Of a DNA stretch of 16,914 bases, positions 12,348 through 16,914 are shown one piece after another; positions within the stretch are counted from its first letter, which is position 1, and every line of letters starts with the position of its first letter. The notes below the pieces were generated by a model that did not search any database, had not been told where the DNA came from, and saw nothing but the letters and a program-made list of their open reading frames with translations. Made by a program: the position numbers and the translations under genes. Location: assembly GCA_022710085.1 (NCBI GenBank), contig JAKLHP010000009.1, forward strand, positions 1 through 16,914, in the 5' to 3' direction. This DNA comes from Patescibacteria group bacterium. GTDB lineage: Bacteria; Patescibacteriota; Minisyncoccia; Moranbacterales; JAKLHP01.

Positions 12348-13363
12348 AATTCTTCACTTAAAACGGCTGATTTTTTTTCCAGTAGCTCTGGATATTCTAT
12401 CGCCATCTGGGTGAATTTGTCCATCCTGTAAATTTCATTCTGTTCAATTTGTCTGACGATGTCTTTGAATTCATTTTTTATTTCCCGGATCAAATCCCTG
12501 AGCGCTTCCCTATTTTCAATCTCGATATCCAAAAGCAATTCCCATGATCCCATCCCCTTCACGTAGTTTATTATATTGGGATGCAAACAGCAAAACTTGT
12601 ACAGGTCATCGATTCTGTTTTGATTGAACTGAACTATTTTAAAACAAACCCGGTATAAAAGCAATCCAATTTTATCATAATTGATCGTGTAAGTGATTTT
12701 GGTGATTATTTCATTTTTTTCTAATTTATTAAAATGCTTATGAACCAATCCGACTGATACTCCAAGGATATCAGCTATTTTGGTGAATTCCATTCTTCCG
12801 TCCATTTGCAAAAGGGAAAGGATTTTTCGGTCCGTTTCAGATAGTTTTATTTTTTCAACTGTTCCTCCGGAAACGGAAAATTTTTGAAATTCATTTGGTT
12901 TATCGGCTAAATAGGTTCGGGGAAACTTGATAAAGCCCAAACCGACAAAAATGTCGGAGGTAGTTATATATGAGCCGTATTTATTAAAAATACTTTGCAA
13001 AATTTCATTGTGGTGAAAGATGTCCCGACTGATGATTCCCAAAAGGCAGTCATAATAGCCGTCGCAGCGCATAATAATGGGAATAAACTTGTTTGCGTTG
13101 AAATCCGCATACATTTCTGCTTCTTTTTCTTTGGTCAGTCCGCTGAATTTTAGCCAATAACCCCAAAAAAAAGAATAATCCGCCTTGTCATAGTCAACAA
13201 AAGCCCAGAATTTTTCTATAATCCGGTTTTCAACGAGTTGTTCATAATGGTATTTCACGACTTGCGGGGTTGATCCGATAATTCTGGCTATTGCGGAAAA
13301 ACTGGCTCGGCCGTCCTTATCCAGCTCGAAGAGTATTTTTTTGTCGAGTTCCGTGAGTTTCAT
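12338..13363 (-). CDS. Tandem Lrp/AsnC-type transcriptional regulator
   Basis: 341 residues made of two Lrp-like units in one chain. Unit 1 has a winged helix (about 4-55, LTELDKKILFELDKDGRASF, GSTPQVVKYHYEQLVENRII) and a ligand-binding-like beta domain (about 60-150). Unit 2 repeats the plan (about 172-225, LSETDRKILSLLQMDGRMEF, GVSVGLVHKHFNKLEKNEII, then 230-330). Lrp proteins normally carry one unit and dimerise, so this chain may act as an internal dimer. A TATAAT on the minus strand near 13401 is the likely -10 box. It diverges from array III, taking the place TrmB-like genes hold at the other arrays. Its end overlaps tRNA-Val by 10 bases. Confidence 0.85.
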   Translation of the reverse strand: MKLTELDKKILFELDKDGRASFSAIARIIGSTPQVVKYHYEQLVENRIIEKFWAFVDYDKADYSFFWGYWLKFSGLTKEKEAEMYADFNANKFIPIIMRCDGYYDCLLGIISRDIFHHNEILQSIFNKYGSYITTSDIFVGLGFIKFPRTYLADKPNEFQKFSVSGGTVEKIKLSETDRKILSLLQMDGRMEFTKIADILGVSVGLVHKHFNKLEKNEIITKITYTINYDKIGLLLYRVCFKIVQFNQNRIDDLYKFCCLHPNIINYVKGMGSWELLLDIEIENREALRDLIREIKNEFKDIVRQIEQNEIYRMDKFTQMAIEYPELLEKKSAVLSEELDV

Positions 13364-13425
13364 TTTTAAAATTTATCATTATATATCTATCTTAGAACAT
13401 TATTTAGAAAAATCAAGCTAAACTA

Positions 13426-13480
13426 TTGAAATTTTATCAAAAAAGGCATATAATATGACGTTAAGCTGAAAATGCTTAAT
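13426..13480 (+). promoter_or_regulatory. Promoter and GTTAAG start hairpin of array III
   Basis: TTGAAA at 13426-13431, 17 bases, TATAAT at 13449-13454, then GTTAAGC at 13460-13466 paired with GCTTAAT at 13474-13480 (one G-U pair). Confidence 0.72.
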
Positions 13481-13513
13481 CAGTTCCTAAAAATAAGATA
13501 AAAGGAGATAGAA

Positions 13514-13957
13514 ATGAAAAGAATACTTATAGTTGAAGATAATTCAAGACACATGGAAGACGCGCTGAAAATCTTAAAAAATATCGATGTGGAAATAGTA
13601 ACAGCTACAAACGCCAAAGAAGCGACCGAGAAGCTCGGCAACATGAAATTCGACGGTGTCATAACTGATGTATTTATGCCGATGGTTGGCGAAGAAAATG
13701 CAGACAATCCTTGTGGATTAGCTGTTGCAATGATGGCATTCACTATCGGAGTCAAATGTGTTCTTTGTACGGATCAGTATCATCATAGCGAGGGTTTTGA
13801 AGATATAAATGCATTATTCAATTCTTTCAGAAAGCCATTGGATTGTATGTGGGGAACAAGAATTATAGATTGCTCACACAAAGAATCGAAAAAGAATTGG
13901 TTAGGAGCATATGAACATTTGTTTGACCTTGAGGATAAAGGAGGTATGAGCTTCTAG
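13514..13957 (+). CDS. Stand-alone CheY-like receiver protein, array III first gene
   Basis: 147 residues with a canonical receiver: acidic pair E8-D9 (LIVEDN), phospho-acceptor D52 (VITDVFMP), switch T86 (LCTDQ) and conserved K107 followed by P (FRKPLD). The receiver ends near 115, and about 30 residues without an obvious output domain follow. It could shuttle phosphate or bind a partner; no histidine kinase is in the window. The start has AAAAGGAG upstream. The last codons include AAAGGAGGT, a further strong SD-like word at the end of an array gene. Linker E3 follows 10 bases after the stop. Confidence 0.85.
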   Translation: MKRILIVEDNSRHMEDALKILKNIDVEIVTATNAKEATEKLGNMKFDGVITDVFMPMVGEENADNPCGLAVAMMAFTIGVKCVLCTDQYHHSEGFEDINALFNSFRKPLDCMWGTRIIDCSHKESKKNWLGAYEHLFDLEDKGGMSF

Positions 13958-13967
13958 GTTGGAAATT

Positions 13968-14040
13968 GGCAAGAAAGTTGAATCTAACTTTCTTGCCTCT
14001 CAACTGAGATTTTAAAATATTTTTTGAAATCTCTGAGAGA
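13968..14040 (+). repeat. Two-hairpin linker element E3
   Basis: GGCAAGAAAGTT at 13968-13979, loop GAATCT, perfect complement at 13986-13997. The second hairpin pairs GAGATTT with AAATCTC, extended by TCTC/GAGA across an internal loop. There is no T run right after either stem, which speaks against a simple terminator. Confidence 0.8.
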
Positions 14041-14047
14041 AAAAGTT

Positions 14048-14116
14048 TTTTGAAAAAAGAATAAAACCGATGCAGCCACCCAAAGGGACTACAGAGCATC
14101 GGAAAAGGAGATTAAG
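14048..14116 (+). promoter_or_regulatory. Leader A, copy 2
   Basis: After TTGAAAAAAGAATAA, CCGATGC (14067-14073) pairs with GCATCGG (14096-14102), then AAAAGGAG. The loop keeps CCACCC and GGACTACAGA from copy 1. Here the leader lies inside an array, after a linker, while copy 1 lies right after a promoter. Confidence 0.62.
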
Positions 14117-14605
14117 ATGGAAACGATAAAAAAGATTAAGATGATTGACGATAAAGTTTCTCAACTCGAAGGATATGTGAATGAAAGAGATGCGCTTATA
14201 GCAGAAAGAAAAATTATTCTCCAGTCCATGACATTAGAAGATTGGGCGATCGCATCAGGATACAACTATGTATCAGTTTGTGGTCAAGGGGAGGATAAAG
14301 TTGCCATGGTTTATGAAGGCGAGGTTGCTTATCTGGTCTGGGAAACAAAAATTCCAGGTAACGACGGAGCTATTTATTTATCAATCGGACAGAATTCAAA
14401 ATCTTTTAAATCTGTTTGTTTATGCGGGTATAAAGAGGACGATGGCTCAAGCCCGGGCTGTGGCTACAATGAAAATCCTGAAGAGATGATGAAGCAAGTG
14501 CAAGAAATAACCAAAAAACTTGGGATAAAGACTATTGTTACAAGAGTAAAACATAAAGTTCCTGGGATTAAAGAAATTATGTGCTGGGATAGTCCTATAA
14601 CCTGA
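14117..14605 (+). CDS. Hypothetical protein, array III second gene
   Basis: 162 residues. Residues about 1-40 form a charged helix with coiled-coil character (IKMIDDKVSQLEGYVNERDALIAERK). The middle is beta-rich (NYVSVCGQGEDKVAMVYEGEVAYLVWE), with a Gly/Cys-rich part (SVCLCGYKEDDGSSPGCGYN), and the C-terminus is helical then beta (MMKQVQEITKKLGIKTIVTRVKHK). No signal peptide or membrane segment. I do not recognise the family. It is translated from leader A with a strong SD, and a terminator follows. Confidence 0.75.
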   Translation: METIKKIKMIDDKVSQLEGYVNERDALIAERKIILQSMTLEDWAIASGYNYVSVCGQGEDKVAMVYEGEVAYLVWETKIPGNDGAIYLSIGQNSKSFKSVCLCGYKEDDGSSPGCGYNENPEEMMKQVQEITKKLGIKTIVTRVKHKVPGIKEIMCWDSPIT

Positions 14606-14638
14606 GCGATATAGTTGCGTTCAGCTTTCTCAAAATTC

Positions 14639-14670
14639 AAGCGGTTGAATAACATTTCAACCGCTTTTTT
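14639..14670 (+). terminator. Terminator of array III
   Basis: AAGCGGTTGAA at 14639-14649 pairs with TTCAACCGCTT at 14655-14665 or so, followed by a T run. Confidence 0.85.
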
Positions 14671-14693
14671 CTATACAAAAAATTATTTATTTT

Positions 14694-15413
14694 TTATACG
14701 CTTTTCCACAAAATTTCAAATACTGATCTATATGTGGCAACGACATCGCTGCTTTCTATGACAACTGCCTGGGGAGTATCTTTATAGGAAAAAATTGTTA
14801 GCTTGTTTCCGAAGATCAGATTGTCGGTTGGAAATTTGTATTGTTCGGGAGCGATTTTTATTCTGTGCATTTCAGAATTATTTTTTTGTTGGAATTGAAT
14901 TGACTTGCTGTCGGCCTGAAGCAACTCTCTAACTTTTGATTTGTTTGTTTTTATCAAATGCAAATTTTTTTCCAATTGTTTTTCAGCTTCGGGACTAAGC
15001 GAGTTTATGGAACCATAAATATCAACTTCTTGCTCCTTGAAAATTTCTTCATATAGCTTCACAATATTTTCTTCTCCTTCAAAAAAACTTATTTTCGGTT
15101 TTTCTTTTTGGGAATTATACATTGCCAGAAGTTCGGGCATCTTTTCCTGAATAATTTCCTCTTTCTCTCTCTGTTCTTCCAAAAGTATTTGGGGTGATTG
15201 GGCGGTGTAGATGGTTTTGTTTGGTTTGGGCACCAAAGTGACCAGCCCTTTTTTTCGCAGTTCTTCCAAAATGAGATATGTTGTCGGTCTTTTGACGTTA
15301 GCTTTGATGGATATTTTGGGCACGGAACTGCTTCCCAACTGCAAAAGAGCCAGATAAACCTTGGCTTCCTTTTGATCCAGGCCCAGATATTCCAAAGATT
15401 TCTCAAGTTCCAT
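14694..15413 (-). CDS. TrmB-like transcriptional regulator 3
   Basis: 239 residues from the ATG at 15413. An in-frame TTG at 15431 lies upstream of the predicted transcription start and is unlikely. The winged helix (about 8-72) reads LDQKEAKVYLALLQLGSS and VKRPTTYLILEELRKKGLV, close to regulator 2. The C-terminal domain opens with ISFFEGEENIVKLYEEIF and is a little shorter than in the other two. It diverges from array IV, while its stop faces the array III terminator. Effector unknown. Confidence 0.86.
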   Translation of the reverse strand: MELEKSLEYLGLDQKEAKVYLALLQLGSSSVPKISIKANVKRPTTYLILEELRKKGLVTLVPKPNKTIYTAQSPQILLEEQREKEEIIQEKMPELLAMYNSQKEKPKISFFEGEENIVKLYEEIFKEQEVDIYGSINSLSPEAEKQLEKNLHLIKTNKSKVRELLQADSKSIQFQQKNNSEMHRIKIAPEQYKFPTDNLIFGNKLTIFSYKDTPQAVVIESSDVVATYRSVFEILWKSV

Positions 15414-15422
15414 AGTGTTTTC

Positions 15423-15451
15423 AGGATACAATTTATAGCTAAAAATGTCAA
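15423..15451 (-). promoter_or_regulatory. Promoter of TrmB-like regulator 3
   Basis: On the minus strand TTGACA (15451-15446), 17 bases, TATCCT (15428-15423). The start would lie within a few bases of the ATG, giving an almost leaderless message. Confidence 0.7.
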
Positions 15452-15476
15452 TAATACTGACAACATTATGATTATT

Positions 15477-15503
15477 ACGCTCAAATAAAGCAAAATATAG
15501 CGT
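15477..15503. promoter_or_regulatory. Candidate operator: ACGCT/AGCGT inverted repeat around an AGCAAAATA box
   Basis: ACGCT at 15477-15481 and AGCGT at 15499-15503 flank ATAAAGCAAAATATAGCG (15485-15502), the near-copy of the two boxes in front of array II. It lies midway between the divergent promoters of TrmB 3 and array IV. Confidence 0.4.
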
Positions 15504-15521
15504 TAAATTAGGGTATAATTA

Positions 15522-15588
15522 TTGACAATTTATTAAATTGGGTATATAATGACCTGTTAAGATGAAAGAGTAAAAACCAAAGCTTAAC
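15522..15588 (+). promoter_or_regulatory. Promoter and GTTAAG start hairpin of array IV
   Basis: Consensus sigma70 promoter: TTGACA at 15522-15527, 17 bases, TATAAT at 15545-15550. GTTAAG at 15556-15561 pairs with CTTAAC at 15583-15588. Confidence 0.85.
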
Positions 15589-15662
15589 AAGCACATTAAA
15601 AATCACCTCCTACAAGACCTTATTCCGAGCAATCAGAAAAGGCAGGGAAAGGGAGAAAAAAG
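15589..15662 (+). promoter_or_regulatory. Leader B, copy 3, with an anti-Shine-Dalgarno mimic
   Basis: TCACCTCCT at 15603-15611 copies the 16S rRNA tail. A CCTT/AAGG stem follows around CGA-GCAA-TC (a GNRA loop), then GGCAGGGAAAGGGAG before the start codon. It aligns with copies 1 (3610-3677) and 2 (3131-3200). Confidence 0.62.
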
Positions 15663-15941
15663 ATGACAATCATTTTTATGCTGTTAGTGTTATATCAATT
15701 TTTGGCGATACCAGTGTTTATGGATGAAGGAATACGATTTGCCAATCTTAATGATGGTGTAAGCTCATTTTTGGAAGAATTGGGTGGACCCATCCAAATG
15801 TGGGTATTTATGACCACAGTCAGGTTGATATCCCTTGTTTTGGCCATACATCTTGGATTGTTCTGGATATGGGCGGCGGTAAATTGTCTACAACTGCTAG
15901 CTTATATGGCAGTAATTACAGTAGCTTTCTTTCGAAGGTGA
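15663..15941 (+). CDS. Small membrane protein, array IV first gene
   Basis: 92 residues with about three membrane segments (about 2-19, 46-66 and 68-89) and a short polar loop between the first two (EGIRFANLNDGVSSFLEELGG). It ends in a double arginine. GGGAG lies upstream of the start. No family recognised. It is the only integral membrane protein among the array genes. Its last bases, GAAGGTGA, partly match the AGGAGGTGA found at the ends of two array II genes. Linker E4 follows eight bases after the stop. Confidence 0.72.
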   Translation: MTIIFMLLVLYQFLAIPVFMDEGIRFANLNDGVSSFLEELGGPIQMWVFMTTVRLISLVLAIHLGLFWIWAAVNCLQLLAYMAVITVAFFRR

Positions 15942-15948
15942 TAAAATT

Positions 15949-16020
15949 GGCAAGAAAGTTGAATCTAACTTTCTTGCCTCTCAATTGAGGTTTTAAAATA
16001 TTTTTTGAAATCTCTGAGAG
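15949..16020 (+). repeat. Two-hairpin linker element E4
   Basis: GGCAAGAAAGTT (15949-15960), loop GAATCT, perfect complement to 15978, followed by the second hairpin ending in CTCTGAGAG at 16020. It is nearly identical to E3, including the sequence leading into leader A. Confidence 0.8.
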
Positions 16021-16026
16021 AAAAGT

Positions 16027-16097
16027 TTTTTGAAAAAAGAATAAAACCGATGAAGACACCCAAAGCGGATTACAGAGCATCGGAAAAGGAGATTAAA
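16027..16097 (+). promoter_or_regulatory. Leader A, copy 3
   Basis: CCGATG at 16047-16052 pairs with CATCGG at 16078-16083 (6 bp), then AAAAGGAG. The loop differs from copies 1 and 2 (GAAGACACCCAAAGCGGATT) but keeps CACCC and TACAGAG. Confidence 0.6.
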
Positions 16098-16331
16098 ATG
16101 AGTAATTTCGCCGGGTTAACAATCAGGTTTAGAGGGCAGACAAATCTTGACTTGCATTTGTCTTATGAATATGGAAGTGGAGAATATCTCGACGATCTTC
16201 CTGATTGGAAGAAACTTCAGGCAGAATTTGGTCTCTCTCAATCACAAGTAAAAAGAGGAAAGAGAAAGATCAGAAAGTTCCTGAAAGAAGTTTCAAAAGT
16301 ATCGGTTGGTGAAATCTGGGGAATTTGCTAG
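16098..16331 (+). CDS. Small basic hypothetical protein, array IV second gene
   Basis: 77 residues from the ATG at 16098, six bases after GGAG; an upstream in-frame start at 16005 would run through the linker and leader. The N-terminal part is polar and beta-like (GLTIRFRGQTNLDLHLSYEYG). The second half has a basic helical segment (LSQSQVKRGKRKIRKFLKEV) that could contact nucleic acid. No known family. Linker E5 follows eight bases after the stop. Confidence 0.68.
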   Translation: MSNFAGLTIRFRGQTNLDLHLSYEYGSGEYLDDLPDWKKLQAEFGLSQSQVKRGKRKIRKFLKEVSKVSVGEIWGIC

Positions 16332-16338
16332 CCGATTA

Positions 16339-16410
16339 GGCAAGAAAGCTGAATCTAACTTTCTTGCCTCTCAACTGAGGTTTTAAAATATTTTTGAAAT
16401 CTCTGAGAGA
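16339..16410 (+). repeat. Two-hairpin linker element E5
   Basis: GGCAAGAAAGCT (16339-16350), loop GAATCT, AACTTTCTTGCC (16357-16368); one pair is disrupted (C/A) relative to E3 and E4. The second hairpin follows to 16410. It leads to the next gene through a short plain leader instead of leader A. Confidence 0.78.
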
Positions 16411-16439
16411 AAAGCACACTTAATAAAAGGAGATAAAAA

Positions 16440-16742
16440 ATGAAAATCGGAGATGTTGGAATAATGGTATATGTGGATGCAATTAAAGAAACAAAAACTG
16501 TTGTTTCTGTGAGCGGATCGATTACCTGCAAATGCGGCATAACAAAATATCCGAGAGACGAAGAAAATAAAGTTATTAGAGGGTATTGGAAAGCAGTTTA
16601 TCTGATAATGTCTAAGGGATATACCTGTCCAAAATGCGGAGCATATTATAATGCGATGGAAATTTCAAAAACCACAATAAAAAAATGGAAGAAAAGGCAT
16701 CCTGATTGGCCATGGGAGGAGTTGAAGTATTTTGTTAAATGA
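16440..16742 (+). CDS. Zinc-ribbon-like hypothetical protein, array IV third gene
   Basis: 100 residues, with AAAAGGAG upstream. Cysteines C30 and C32 (CKCG) and C63 and C66 (CPKCG) form a likely four-Cys metal site. The C-terminus is basic then aromatic (TTIKKWKKRHPDWPWEELKYF). The C-x-C-G/CPKCG pairing is common in zinc-binding proteins of phages and small genomes, but no family can be named. Last gene of array IV, followed by a terminator. Confidence 0.72.
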   Translation: MKIGDVGIMVYVDAIKETKTVVSVSGSITCKCGITKYPRDEENKVIRGYWKAVYLIMSKGYTCPKCGAYYNAMEISKTTIKKWKKRHPDWPWEELKYFVK

Positions 16743-16745
16743 TCT

Positions 16746-16780
16746 AAAAAGGCAGCGGTTGAATCTAACCACTGCCTTTT
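16746..16780. terminator. Bidirectional terminator between array IV and the end gene
   Basis: AAAAGGCAG and CTGCCTTTT arms with an inner GGTT-GAATCT-AACC hairpin. The loop word GAATCT is the same as in linkers E3-E5. Confidence 0.8.
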
Positions 16781-16794
16781 AAAATTGCTTGATT

Positions 16795-16914
16795 TTATTT
16801 TACCCAATATTTCTTTTTGATTTCCTTATCTTCTTCTTCTTTCTTTTCTTCGATTTTTTCTTTGGCCATGCCTTTCAGTTTGTCCAAGTTTTCTTTATCC
16901 AGTTCCAAAGCACG
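16795..16914 (-). CDS. C-terminal end of a minus-strand gene, Lys/Glu-rich tail
   Basis: 39 residues are open from the window edge to TAA at 16797-16795, ending EIKKKYWVK. The stretch is almost only Lys and Glu with a few hydrophobic residues (LELDKENLDKLKGMAKEK), so it is probably a helical tail of a larger protein. The convergent terminator at 16746-16780 supports a real gene end here. The product cannot be identified from this piece. Confidence 0.6.
   Translation of the reverse strand, partial: RALELDKENLDKLKGMAKEKIEEKKEEEDKEIKKKYWVK

Noticed and set aside
13968..14040. Linker elements as simple rho-independent terminators
   Set aside because: No T run follows either stem, and genes of the same strand with SD sites but no new promoter follow. 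Partial termination cannot be excluded.
15663..16742. UGA recoding as in Gracilibacteria or Absconditabacteria
   Set aside because: UGA ends the 14117, 15663 and 16440 genes at sensible places, directly before linkers or terminators, so it is a stop here.

Overview
The window reads as a stretch of a small, AT-rich bacterial genome of the Candidate Phyla Radiation (Patescibacteria, Parcubacteria-like). This is inferred from several TrmB-like regulators, a lysine/glutamate tail on ribosomal protein L19, tRNA genes without encoded CCA, housekeeping genes without Shine-Dalgarno (SD) sites, and AATTACCAATTACC-type intergenic repeats. TGA is used as a stop, so the recoded-UGA CPR lineages are unlikely. 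I see no transposase, integrase or CRISPR array.

Layout. 1-1182: end of a DHHA1 phosphoesterase, an intergenic palindrome and endonuclease IV (nfo). 1189-3862: TrmB-like regulator 1 (-), small-gene array I (+, one gene), small-gene array II (-, three Cys-rich genes). 3863-5784: TrmB-like regulator 2, a calcineurin-like phosphoesterase and a family 4 uracil-DNA glycosylase as one operon. 5817-8306: tRNAs Leu, Cys and Gly interspersed with a secreted 3D-domain protein, a membrane-anchored coiled-coil protein and a small secreted protein. 8413-13363, all minus: a tandem Lrp/AsnC regulator, a Cys-rich protein, a phospholipase C-like protein, a 97-residue protein, rluD and rplS, separated by eight tRNA genes at very short distances. 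One of these, tRNA-Ile2(CAU), is split by a 274-nt group I intron. 13426-16780: array III (+, receiver protein plus an unknown), TrmB-like regulator 3 (-), array IV (+, three small genes). The window ends in the C-terminus of a minus-strand gene.

The most unusual content is the set of four small-gene arrays. Each lies head-to-head with a transcription regulator (three TrmB-like, one double-Lrp). Each begins at a sigma70-type promoter, in three cases with 17-bp spacing, whose predicted start lies at a conserved GTTAAG hairpin. Their genes are unrelated to one another, yet are joined by recurring RNA modules: a two-hairpin linker (five copies, with pair-preserving substitutions), leader A (three copies, CCGATG/CATCGG stem just before the SD) and leader B (three copies, with a TCACCTCCT anti-SD mimic in two and a GNRA hairpin). 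Array genes have strong GGAG sites, whereas most other genes here have none. I read this as a modular family of regulator-controlled cassettes; its function is unknown.

A second theme is RNA processing: at three places on the minus strand a protein gene without an SD starts 1 to 19 nt after a tRNA, so tRNA 3' cleavage would create its mRNA 5' end.
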